Source: Streptomyces sp. NRRL WC-3549 | Lineage (GTDB): Bacteria; Actinomycetota; Actinomycetes; Streptomycetales; Streptomycetaceae | DNA: 12,042 nucleotides | Assembly (NCBI RefSeq): GCF_000721935.1 | Contig: NZ_KL585394.1 | Location: 361,251-373,292 of the forward strand | Direction of reading: 5' to 3' | Part shown: positions 5,774-11,636 of the stretch, in pieces | Numbering within the stretch: position 1 is the stretch's first letter | Layout of the letters: every line of letters starts with the position of its first letter | Made by a program: the position numbers and the translations under genes | Notes under the pieces: generated by a model | Database searches by the model: none | Seen by the model: only the letters and a program-made list of their open reading frames with translations | What the model was told of the DNA's origin: nothing

Positions 5774-8210
5774 AGAGCTTCTCGACCGGCGCGTACCGCA
5801 GGAGGAGCTTCTTCGGCCGCTCGTCGCCGAAGTCGACCGTCGCCTTGGCCTGGTCGCCGAACCCCTCGACCGCCGTCACCGTGCCCAGCCCGAACTGGTC
5901 GTGCGTGACCCGGTCCCCCACCACCAGGGTGACGACCGGCTTCTCCGACGTACGCCGGGTCGCGAATCCGGACGGGCCGGACTTCGAGCGGGACGAGGAC
6001 AGCGACGAGCCGATCCCCGAGGTCGGTCCCGCCGGAGCCGCCATCGGGCCCTTGCGCTTCCACTCCAGGTGCTGGTCCGGGATCTCCTCCAGGAACCTCG
6101 ACGGCGGGTTGTACGAGGGCTGCCCCCAGGCACTGCGCATCGACGCCCTGGTCAGGTACAGCCGCTCGCGGGCGCGCGTGATGCCGACGTAGGCGAGCCG
6201 GCGCTCCTCCTCCAGCTCCTTTACCTGGCCCAGCGCCCGCATGTGCGGGAAGACGCCGTCCTCCAGGCCGGTCAGGAAGACCACGGGGAACTCCAGGCCC
6301 TTCGCGGTGTGCAGGGTCATCAGCGTGATGACACCGGACCCGTCCTCGTCCTCGTCGGGGATCTGGTCGGAGTCGGCGACGAGCGCCACCTTCTCCAGGA
6401 ACTCGGCGAGCGTGCCGGCGCCCTCCTCCTCGGCTCGGTCCTGCTCGAACTCGAGGGCGACGGCGGCGAGCTCTTGGAGGTTCTCGACGCGGGTCTCGTC
6501 CTGCGGGTCGGTGGACGACTGGAGTTCGGCGAGATAGCCCGTGCGCTCCAGCACCGCCTCCAGCACGACGGCGGGCCCGGCGCCCGACTCCACGATCGTG
6601 CGGAGCTCCTCCATCAGCGTGTTGAACCGCTTCACGGCGTTGGCCGAGCGGGCCGCCATGCCGTACGCCTCGTCGACGCGGCGCAGCGCCTGCGGGAAGG
6701 AGATCTTCTCGCGCAGCGACAGGGCGTCGATCATCGCCTCGGCCCGGTCGCCGATGCCGCGCTTGGGCACGTTGAGGATGCGGCGCAGCGGGACGGTGTC
6801 CTCGGGGTTGGCGAGGACGCGGAGGTAGGCCAGGACGTCCCTGACCTCCTTGCGCTCGTAGAAGCGGACCCCGCCGACGACCTTGTACGGCAGGCCGACG
6901 CGGATGAAGATCTCCTCGAAGACACGGGACTGGGCGTTCGTGCGGTAGAAGACCGCGACGTCGCCCGCCTTCGCCTCCCCGGCGTCCGTCAGCCGGTCGA
7001 TCTCGTCGGCGATGAACTGCGCCTCGTCGTGCTCGGTGTCGGCGACGTACCCGGTGATCCGGGTGCCGGCGCCGGCGTTCGTCCAGAGGTTCTTGGGGCG
7101 GCGGCTCTCGTTGCGCTCGATGACGGCGTTGGCCGCCGAGAGGATCGTCTGCGTGGAGCGGTAGTTCTGCTCCAGCATGATCGTCGTGGCGTCCGGGTAG
7201 TCCTCCTCGAACTGGAGGATGTTGCGGATGGTCGCGCCCCGGAAGGCGTAGATCGACTGGTCCGCGTCACCCACGACGCACAGCTCACCGGGGGCGTCGG
7301 GCTCCCCGGCCGGGCCGACCAGCTCGCGCACCAGGGTGTACTGGGCGTGGTTGGTGTCCTGGTACTCGTCGACCAGGACGTGCCGGAAGCGGCGCCGGTA
7401 GTGCTCGGCGACGTCGGGGAACGCCTGGAGCAGGTGCACCGTCGTCATGATGATGTCGTCGAAGTCGAGGGCGTTGGCCTCGCGCAGCCGCGCCTGGTAG
7501 AGCGCGTACGCCTGCGCCAGGGTCTTCTCGAAGCCGTCGGCGGCCTGCCCGGCGAACGTCTCCTCGTCGATGAGCTCGTTCTTGAGGTTGGAGACCTTCG
7601 CCGTGAACGACTTCGGCGGGTAGCGCTTCGGGTCGAGGTCGAGGTCGCGGCAGACCAGGGCCATCAGCCGCTTGGAGTCGGCGGCGTCGTAGATCGAGAA
7701 CGACGAGGTGAAGCCGAGCAGCTTGGACTCGCGGCGCAGGATCCGCACGCACGCGCTGTGGAAGGTCATGACCCACATGGCGTTGGCGCGCGGCCCGACG
7801 AGCTCCTCGACGCGCTCCTTCATCTCGCCGGCGGCCTTGTTGGTGAAGGTGATCGCGAGGATCTGCCCGGGGTGCACCCCGCGCTCCGCCAGCAGGTGGG
7901 CGATCCGGTGCGTCAGCACCCGGGTCTTGCCGGAGCCGGCGCCCGCGACGATGAGCAGCGGGGAACCGGCGTGCACGACGGCGGCGCGCTGCTCGGTGTT
8001 CAGCCCTTCGAGCAGTGCGGCGGAGTCGATGACGGGGCGCGGGGCGCCGTCGCGGTAGTGGGTCTCGCGCGGCGGCGGAGGCGTGTCGAAGACGTCTCCG
8101 AAGAGGCCCTCCGGCACCGCTTCGGGTGCCTCCTCCTCGGGAGGCGGCGGAGGACCGTCGTCACGCTGCTGGAGACCGGTCAGGAAACTGTCGTCAAAGA
8201 GGCTGCTCAT
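5772..8210 (-). CDS. pcrA: ATP-dependent DNA helicase PcrA/UvrD1 (SF1A)
   Basis: The 812-residue protein is a 3'-to-5' SF1A helicase for nucleotide-excision repair, recombination control and clearing of replication or transcription blocks. All the helicase motifs I looked for are intact. These include the Q motif (LNTEQ, Gln74), Walker A GAGSGKT (90-96), Walker B DEYQDT (281-286), GDADQSIYAFRGA (314-326), QNYRS (348-352), TLHTAKGLEFP and the motif VI stretch VGITRARERLYL. The last roughly 50 residues (GDRVTHDQFGLGTV onward) form the Tudor-like domain that binds RNA polymerase in PcrA. A Pro/Glu-rich extension of about 65 residues precedes the helicase core. The ATG at 8210 gives the expected length, with only a weak AGGG upstream. 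TAGACT (8225-8220) lies 9 nt before the ATG, so the transcript may be nearly leaderless. Streptomyces has several UvrD-like proteins; the C-terminal domain marks this one as PcrA. Confidence 0.96.
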   Translation of the reverse strand: MSSLFDDSFLTGLQQRDDGPPPPPEEEAPEAVPEGLFGDVFDTPPPPRETHYRDGAPRPVIDSAALLEGLNTEQRAAVVHAGSPLLIVAGAGSGKTRVLTHRIAHLLAERGVHPGQILAITFTNKAAGEMKERVEELVGPRANAMWVMTFHSACVRILRRESKLLGFTSSFSIYDAADSKRLMALVCRDLDLDPKRYPPKSFTAKVSNLKNELIDEETFAGQAADGFEKTLAQAYALYQARLREANALDFDDIIMTTVHLLQAFPDVAEHYRRRFRHVLVDEYQDTNHAQYTLVRELVGPAGEPDAPGELCVVGDADQSIYAFRGATIRNILQFEEDYPDATTIMLEQNYRSTQTILSAANAVIERNESRRPKNLWTNAGAGTRITGYVADTEHDEAQFIADEIDRLTDAGEAKAGDVAVFYRTNAQSRVFEEIFIRVGLPYKVVGGVRFYERKEVRDVLAYLRVLANPEDTVPLRRILNVPKRGIGDRAEAMIDALSLREKISFPQALRRVDEAYGMAARSANAVKRFNTLMEELRTIVESGAGPAVVLEAVLERTGYLAELQSSTDPQDETRVENLQELAAVALEFEQDRAEEEGAGTLAEFLEKVALVADSDQIPDEDEDGSGVITLMTLHTAKGLEFPVVFLTGLEDGVFPHMRALGQVKELEEERRLAYVGITRARERLYLTRASMRSAWGQPSYNPPSRFLEEIPDQHLEWKRKGPMAAPAGPTSGIGSSLSSSRSKSGPSGFATRRTSEKPVVTLVVGDRVTHDQFGLGTVTAVEGFGDQAKATVDFGDERPKKLLLRYAPVEKL

Positions 8211-8219
8211 CGCCCTACG

Positions 8220-8225
8220 AGTCTA
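8220..8225 (-). promoter_or_regulatory. Candidate -10 box of pcrA
   Basis: TAGACT on the minus strand fits TANNNT and ends 9 nt before the pcrA ATG, so transcription would begin within a few bases of the start codon. No good -35 hexamer is visible, so confidence is modest. Confidence 0.4.
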
Positions 8226-8268
8226 GGCCGACCCACCGACAGTCCGGGGCGGCATCGGCAGGAAGAGC

Positions 8269-8311
8269 CGGACCGTGTGCGCGCAGGTACCGCGCGCACA
8301 CGGACCGTGTG
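8269..8311. promoter_or_regulatory. Three-armed palindromic element between pcrA and the NlpC/P60 gene
   Basis: CCGTGTGCGCGC (8273-8284) and GCGCGCACACGG (8292-8303) form a perfect 12-bp inverted repeat around AGGTACC, with three more pairs beyond an A-A mismatch. The right arm also pairs with CCGTGTG (8305-8311), making the compact palindrome CACACGGACCGTGTG (8297-8311). CGGACCGTGTG is an 11-bp direct repeat at 8269-8279 and 8301-8311. It lies upstream of both divergent genes, so an operator is the simplest reading. The regulator is unknown. Confidence 0.6.
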
Positions 8312-8354
8312 ATTCCGGAGCCCGGAACGGGCCCGCCGACCGCCGCCCGGGAAA

Positions 8355-8372
8355 GGTCACGAAAACGTATCG
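8355..8372 (+). promoter_or_regulatory. Element shared upstream of both NlpC/P60 promoters (copy 1)
   Basis: GGTCAC, GAAAAC and GTATCG are contiguous here, ending 42 nt before the TAGCGT -10 candidate. The same three hexamers occur in the same order upstream of the second NlpC/P60 gene. A common regulator is possible; none is identified. Confidence 0.35.
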
Positions 8373-8391
8373 GGCATATCGAACATCAACC

Positions 8392-8420
8392 TTCACAGGG
8401 GCACCACGCTTGGCTAGCGT
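8392..8420 (+). promoter_or_regulatory. Candidate promoter of the first NlpC/P60 gene
   Basis: TTCACA (8392-8397), 17 nt, then TAGCGT (8415-8420) fits a sigma-70-type promoter reasonably well. A start near 8427 would give a leader of about 240 nt containing the whole riboswitch. Confidence 0.55.
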
Positions 8421-8476
8421 GCTCGGTCAGGTGGCCCGTTTCCCCCTCCGAGGCGAACCACGCCGCGCGGGCACCT

Positions 8477-8646
8477 CCGCCGAATCCGTACTTCCCCGCG
8501 GGAGGCCGGAACCGGGGACCCACACGCAGCACCGGGGTGAATCGGTCCGGCTCCACTGGACCGTAGGGCAGCCTTCCGTTCCGCCCGAACCCTCCCCCAG
8601 TGCCTGAACGGCCTGGGGGGACCCCCATCGCTCACCCGGTAGGCGG
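8477..8646 (+). ncRNA. c-di-AMP riboswitch (ydaO/yuaA type), with an inserted hairpin
   Basis: The closing stem pairs CCGCC (8477-8481) with GGCGG (8642-8646). Between them lie the conserved blocks in order: CGAATCCG (8481-8488), GGAACC, GGGGTGAATC (8534-8543), a GGTCC/GGACC hairpin, GTAGGG (8563-8568), CCTTCC (8572-8577), GAACCC (8587-8592) and GCTCACC...GTAGGC (8630-8644). These match the ydaO class (Rfam RF00379), which binds cyclic di-AMP and in Streptomyces precedes cell-wall hydrolase genes. Ligand binding usually lowers expression. Instead of the usual few bases (GUCA or GACA) between GAACCC and GCTCACC, there are about 37 nt holding a strong hairpin. Identity is well supported by motif order and gene context; whether this copy still responds to ligand is open. 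Confidence 0.85.
8593..8628 (+). repeat. Hairpin repeat inside the riboswitch core
   Basis: CCCCCAG (8594-8600) and GCC (8602-8604) pair with GGC (8610-8612) and CTGGGGG (8613-8619) around TGAAC, followed by GACCCCCA. The form TCCCCCA...TGGGGGGACCCCCA resembles a short hairpin repeat that I recall as widely dispersed in Streptomyces genomes; this needs a genome search. It separates two normally adjacent riboswitch blocks. Confidence 0.6.
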
Positions 8647-8668
8647 TCCACGGAAGGAGATGCCGGCC

Positions 8669-9853
8669 TTGGCGTCGCATCGCAGACCACGCACCCGCCT
8701 GCGCACCACCACCCCCGCCGTCGGCCTCACCACGGCCGCGCTCGCCTCCGTCACCCTGCTCTCCACCCAGAGCGCGACGGCCGCCCCGGCCCCACCGTCG
8801 CCGGCCATCGAGGAGGTGCAGAAGAAGGTCGACTCCCTGTACCGGCAGGCGGGCACCGCGACGCAGAAGTACAACGAGGCGAAGTCCGCCTCCACCAAGC
8901 AGCGCGCCGAGGTGGACGCCCTCCTGAAGGCCGCCGCCGAGCGCGCCGAGAAGCTCAACGAGACCCGCCGTGAGCTGGGCCACTACGCCGCCGCGCAGTA
9001 CCGGGGCGGCGCGATCGCCCCGACGGCGACCTTCTTCCTGGCGGACGACCCGCAGTCGTACTTCGACCAGGACCAGCTGATGTCCCGGATGACCAGTCGG
9101 CAGCAGAAGGCGGTCGCGGACTTCCGTACGCAGCAGAACGAGGCGGCGGCGAAGCGCGCCGAGGCGACGAAGAGCCTGGAGACGCTCACCGCGTCCCAGG
9201 CCGAGCTGCGCACCAGCAAGCAGCAGGTCCAGGAGAAGCTCTCCGAGGCCCGCACCCTGCTGTCGAAGCTGACCGCCGAGGAGAAGGCGCGCCTCGCCGA
9301 GCTGGAGCGGAAGAAGGAGGCGGAGGCCAGGCGGAAGGCCGAGGAGCTCGCCCGCCAGCAGGCCGCCGCCGCGAAGGCGGAGGCCGACCGGGCCGCCGGG
9401 GAGAAGGCCGCGAACCAGGGCACAGGAACCGGCACAGGCACCGGAACGGGCACAGGCACAGGAACGGGCACAGGCACCGGAACAGGCACCGGCACCGGCT
9501 ACGCGTCGAAGGCCGAGAAGGTCCTGGCCTTCGCCCGCGCCCAGATCGGCAAGCCGTACGTCTGGGGCGCGACGGGCCCCTCCTCGTACGACTGCTCCGG
9601 GCTCACCCAGGCCGCCTGGAAGGCGGCGGGTGTCGATCTGCCCCGCACCACCTGGGACCAGGTCGAGGTCGGCACCCGGGTCGCCACCGCGGACCTCAAG
9701 CCCGGGGACCTGGTCTTCTTCTACGACGACATCAGCCACGTCGGCCTCTACAAGGGCGACGGAATGATGATCCACGCGCCCAAGCCGGGGGCGAACGTAC
9801 GCGAGGAGTCGATCTACTCCATGCCGATCTACGGGAGTGTGCGCCCGGCGTGA
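8669..9853 (+). CDS. Secreted NlpC/P60 peptidoglycan endopeptidase with Gly-Thr linker
   Basis: This 394-residue exported hydrolase should cleave the stem peptide of peptidoglycan (D-Glu-diaminopimelate-type bond). The TTG at 8669 is the best start. It lies 9 nt after GGAAGGAG (8652-8659), while the ATG at 8660 abuts that site, and it gives the family N-terminus MASHRRPR. A signal peptide covers residues 1 to about 38 (SATA|AP). A long coiled coil runs from about 45 to 245, then a linker of 13 Gly-Thr pairs (9419-9496), then the NlpC/P60 domain (about 280-394). Cys309 in YDCSGL, His357 in ISHVGLY and His369 in MIHAPKPG form the catalytic set. The architecture resembles RipA and other actinobacterial coiled-coil NlpC/P60 proteins. 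The c-di-AMP riboswitch leader should control expression. It is a paralogue of the gene at 10536. Confidence 0.92.
   Translation: MASHRRPRTRLRTTTPAVGLTTAALASVTLLSTQSATAAPAPPSPAIEEVQKKVDSLYRQAGTATQKYNEAKSASTKQRAEVDALLKAAAERAEKLNETRRELGHYAAAQYRGGAIAPTATFFLADDPQSYFDQDQLMSRMTSRQQKAVADFRTQQNEAAAKRAEATKSLETLTASQAELRTSKQQVQEKLSEARTLLSKLTAEEKARLAELERKKEAEARRKAEELARQQAAAAKAEADRAAGEKAANQGTGTGTGTGTGTGTGTGTGTGTGTGTGYASKAEKVLAFARAQIGKPYVWGATGPSSYDCSGLTQAAWKAAGVDLPRTTWDQVEVGTRVATADLKPGDLVFFYDDISHVGLYKGDGMMIHAPKPGANVREESIYSMPIYGSVRPA
9419..9499 (+). repeat. Gly-Thr hexanucleotide microsatellite in the NlpC/P60 linker
   Basis: Thirteen consecutive GGN-ACN units (plus a final GGC) encode (GT)13-G between the coiled coil and the catalytic domain. 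Synonymous GGC/GGA and ACA/ACC/ACG changes break up the array, yet a 6-bp period remains, so length could change by slippage without a frameshift. Confidence 0.9.
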
Positions 9854-9861
9854 CCCGGGAC

Positions 9862-9902
9862 ACGGGGCAGGGGCCGGCCGGCCGGGCCGCCCCCTGCCCC
9901 GT
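9862..9902. terminator. Bidirectional terminator between NlpC/P60 and the membrane protein gene
   Basis: ACGGGGCAGGGG (9862-9873) pairs with CCCCTGCCCCGT (9891-9902). Beyond a C-C mismatch, CGGCC (9875-9879) pairs with GGCCG (9885-9889) around a 5-nt loop. This makes 17 pairs in all. It fills most of the 61-nt gap between convergent stops. Confidence 0.85.
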
Positions 9903-9914
9903 ACCGCACCCGGC

Positions 9915-10268
9915 TCAGGTCCAGAGCGTGGCGATGAAGATGTTGGCGACCGTCAGCCCGCCGACCGCCGCGAACGCGCCCTTGCCGGCCTTCTCGTCGT
10001 CCCGCTTCACATAGACGAGCGCCAGGATCACGATCAGGACCAGCAGCTTGACGCCGATCTTGATGTTGTTCACGCTCCGGCCGTCGGCCTGGTCGAGACC
10101 GACGAGGGCGACGCCCGTGACCAGCATGGTGAGCGCGCCGTGCAGCATCGCCGGCACGAAGCGGGCCGTACCGGCACCCATGGCCTTCATCTGGGTCAGG
10201 AAGCCCCCCAGCAGGGAGGCGATGCCGATGATGTGCAGGGCCACGACGACATGGATGAGTACGTTCAT
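9915..10268 (-). CDS. Small four-helix integral membrane protein, function unknown
   Basis: The 117-residue protein has four predicted transmembrane helices at about 4-25, 42-60, 73-91 and 98-116. A charged loop (KRDDEKAGK) lies between the last two. His6 and His12 lie in the first helix and His43 starts the second, but I see no known cofactor motif and do not assign a function. The ATG at 10268 is chosen because TAGGCT (10281-10276) ends 7 nt before it, as expected for a leaderless transcript. The frame is open to 10292, but the extra residues do not resemble a membrane protein start. No ribosome-binding site is evident, which also fits leaderless expression. A gene of this type occupies the same place in S. 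coelicolor, from memory. The ORF itself is well supported by composition. Confidence 0.8.
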   Translation of the reverse strand: MNVLIHVVVALHIIGIASLLGGFLTQMKAMGAGTARFVPAMLHGALTMLVTGVALVGLDQADGRSVNNIKIGVKLLVLIVILALVYVKRDDEKAGKGAFAAVGGLTVANIFIATLWT

Positions 10269-10275
10269 GGCCCGC

Positions 10276-10281
10276 AGCCTA
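10276..10281 (-). promoter_or_regulatory. Candidate -10 box for a leaderless transcript
   Basis: TAGGCT on the minus strand ends 7 nt before the ATG of the membrane protein gene, which would place the first transcribed base on or next to the A of the start codon. The -35 region is weak. Confidence 0.5.
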
Positions 10282-10364
10282 ACCACGGGCATATCACCAC
10301 TCTTCAGCCAGGTACGACTTACCTATGAGCCTGCTCGCACCCGGAAGGGATTGCCGGACTCCGC

Positions 10365-10406
10365 GTGACTCTTCCGGTCACTTTCGAAAACCGAAACGTC
10401 GTATCG
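10365..10406 (+). promoter_or_regulatory. GTGAC-N7-GTCAC palindrome and shared element (copy 2)
   Basis: GTGAC (10365-10369) and GTCAC (10377-10381) form a perfect inverted repeat with a 7-nt spacer. GGTCAC (10376-10381), GAAAAC (10386-10391) and GTATCG (10401-10406) repeat, with gaps, the hexamers seen upstream of the first NlpC/P60 gene, and end 43 nt before TAGCGT. The palindrome is a candidate operator. Its half-site spacing does not fit the usual CRP site. Confidence 0.35.
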
Positions 10407-10449
10407 CGGCAAAAAGCAGTCATTACGACTCTTCCTCCTCCCTCGGGCT

Positions 10450-10455
10450 TAGCGT
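10450..10455 (+). promoter_or_regulatory. Candidate -10 box of the second NlpC/P60 gene
   Basis: TAGCGT fits TANNNT and is identical to the -10 candidate of the first NlpC/P60 gene. No good -35 is seen at 17-18 nt. The leader would be about 75 nt, with no ydaO-like blocks. Confidence 0.35.
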
Positions 10456-10535
10456 CCCTCCCAGGTACCGCCGGAGCCCGGCGGGCCCGCCGGCACCTCC
10501 CCGACGGGCAGTCGAACGGAAGGACCCACGCCCCC

Positions 10536-11594
10536 GTGGCCGCCCAGCGCAAAGCCGCTCACCGCAAGCCCAAGCAGCGTCTGTTCAGCGGACCTGCTGC
10601 CCGCACCGCCGCCTCCCTGGCCCTCGCCGGGGCGGCCACCGCCACCGCCTTCGAGGGCGCCGCACAGGCCGAGCCCCAGCTCACTCCGGCCCAGGTGAAG
10701 GCCGAGGTCGACCGGCTGTACCACGACGCCGAGGTGGCCACCGAGAAGTACAACGGCGCCAAGGAGAAGGCCGCCGCCACCGAGAAGTCCCTCGACGCGC
10801 TGCGTGACCAGGCCGCCCGCAGGACCGAGCGCCTCAACGCCGCGCGCAACGCCCTCGGCTCGTTCGCCACCGCCCAGTACCGCACCGGCGGCATCGACCC
10901 CGCCGTCCGGCTGGCCCTCTCCTCCGATCCCGACCAGTACCTCGAACGCGCCTCCTTCGAGGACCGGGCCGGCGACCGTCAGACCGGCGCCCTGAACGGC
11001 GTGCGCCGCCAGGCCACCGAGATCGCCCAGTTGCGCGCCCGGGCCGAGGACGAGTTGAAGGACCTCACCTCCCGCCGGGCCGAACTGCGCAGGCAGAAGG
11101 AGACCGTCCACTCGAAACTGGCCGACGCGCAGAGGCTGCTGGCCACCCTGACCGCCGACCAGCGTGCCGACTTCGAGCGCGGGGACGGGGGCGGTCCCGC
11201 ACGCGCCGACCGCGGCACCCCCCGCGGCGCCGTCCCCGCCCCCAATGCCCGCGCCGCACAGGCCGTGGCCTTCGCGTACGGGGCGCTCGGCAAGCCGTAC
11301 GTCTGGGGCGCCACCGGGCCCGACTCCTTCGACTGCTCCGGCCTCACCCAGGCCGCCTGGCGCGCCGCCGGCGTCTCCCTCCCCCGCACCACGTACTCCC
11401 AGATCAACGCCGGCACCCGGGTCTCCCGCTCCGAACTGGCCCCGGGGGACCTGGTGTTCTTCTACTCCGGGATCTCCCACGTCGGGATGTACATCGGCGG
11501 CGGCCAGATGATCCACGCACCGCGCCCCGGAGCCCCGGTCCGCGTCGCGCCGGTCAGCGACATGCCGTTCGCGGGGGCGACCCGGGTGGCGTAG
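10536..11594 (+). CDS. Secreted NlpC/P60 peptidoglycan endopeptidase, second paralogue
   Basis: The GTG at 10536 follows GGAAGGA (10518-10524) by 11 nt and gives a 352-residue exported protein. Its start, MAAQRKAAHRKPKQR, matches the family pattern; the frame is open upstream to 10365, but that part has no signal-peptide character. The signal peptide runs to about residue 45 (AQA|EP). A coiled coil covers about 48-210, followed by a short linker and the catalytic domain from about 245. Cys267 in FDCSGL, His315 in ISHVGMY and His327 in MIHAPRPG are the catalytic residues. The protein is clearly a paralogue of the one at 8669: both coiled coils share patterns such as AQYRGG/AQYRTGG and the catalytic domains are nearly collinear. 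It lacks the Gly-Thr linker, and its leader has no c-di-AMP riboswitch. It should also cut stem peptides in the wall, probably under different control. Confidence 0.92.
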   Translation: MAAQRKAAHRKPKQRLFSGPAARTAASLALAGAATATAFEGAAQAEPQLTPAQVKAEVDRLYHDAEVATEKYNGAKEKAAATEKSLDALRDQAARRTERLNAARNALGSFATAQYRTGGIDPAVRLALSSDPDQYLERASFEDRAGDRQTGALNGVRRQATEIAQLRARAEDELKDLTSRRAELRRQKETVHSKLADAQRLLATLTADQRADFERGDGGGPARADRGTPRGAVPAPNARAAQAVAFAYGALGKPYVWGATGPDSFDCSGLTQAAWRAAGVSLPRTTYSQINAGTRVSRSELAPGDLVFFYSGISHVGMYIGGGQMIHAPRPGAPVRVAPVSDMPFAGATRVA

Positions 11595-11597
11595 GCT
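11592..11597 (+). promoter_or_regulatory. Candidate -10 box overlapping the NlpC/P60 stop codon
   Basis: TAGGCT contains the TAG stop of the second NlpC/P60 gene (11592-11594). A weak TTCGCG (11568-11573) sits 18 nt upstream. Transcription would start near 11604, about 33 nt before the next gene. Confidence 0.4.
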
Positions 11598-11636
11598 CCC
11601 GGGTCGCCCGGCCCCGCGAGAGAGAAGGCCCCACCC

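Noticed and set aside
5901..8312. 803-codon open frame on the plus strand antisense to pcrA
   Set aside because: It mirrors pcrA codon positions in high-GC DNA. The product is Leu/Val/Gly/Asp/Arg-rich with no domain, while the opposite strand encodes a complete helicase.
8211..8420. LexA/SOS box upstream of pcrA
   Set aside because: I looked for a GAAC...GTTC-type palindrome; only an isolated GAAC half-like sequence near 8381 is present.
8600..8668. Upstream starts of the first NlpC/P60 gene (ATG 8600 or ATG 8660)
   Set aside because: 8600 lies within the riboswitch. 8660 abuts the ribosome-binding site. TTG 8669 has correct spacing and gives the family-typical MASHRRP start.
9419..9499. 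CRISPR or non-coding satellite at the GT-rich array
   Set aside because: No spacers; the array is translated in frame as a Gly-Thr linker within an intact gene.
8414..9775. 453-codon minus-strand frame opposite the first NlpC/P60 gene
   Set aside because: Low-complexity Gly/Leu/Arg product, a GC-bias shadow of a well-supported gene. The same applies to the long minus frames opposite 2788-5698 and 10449-12041.
10300..10535. A second c-di-AMP riboswitch upstream of the second NlpC/P60 gene
   Set aside because: None of the GAATCC, GGGGTGAATC, GTAGGG or GAACCC blocks is present in order.
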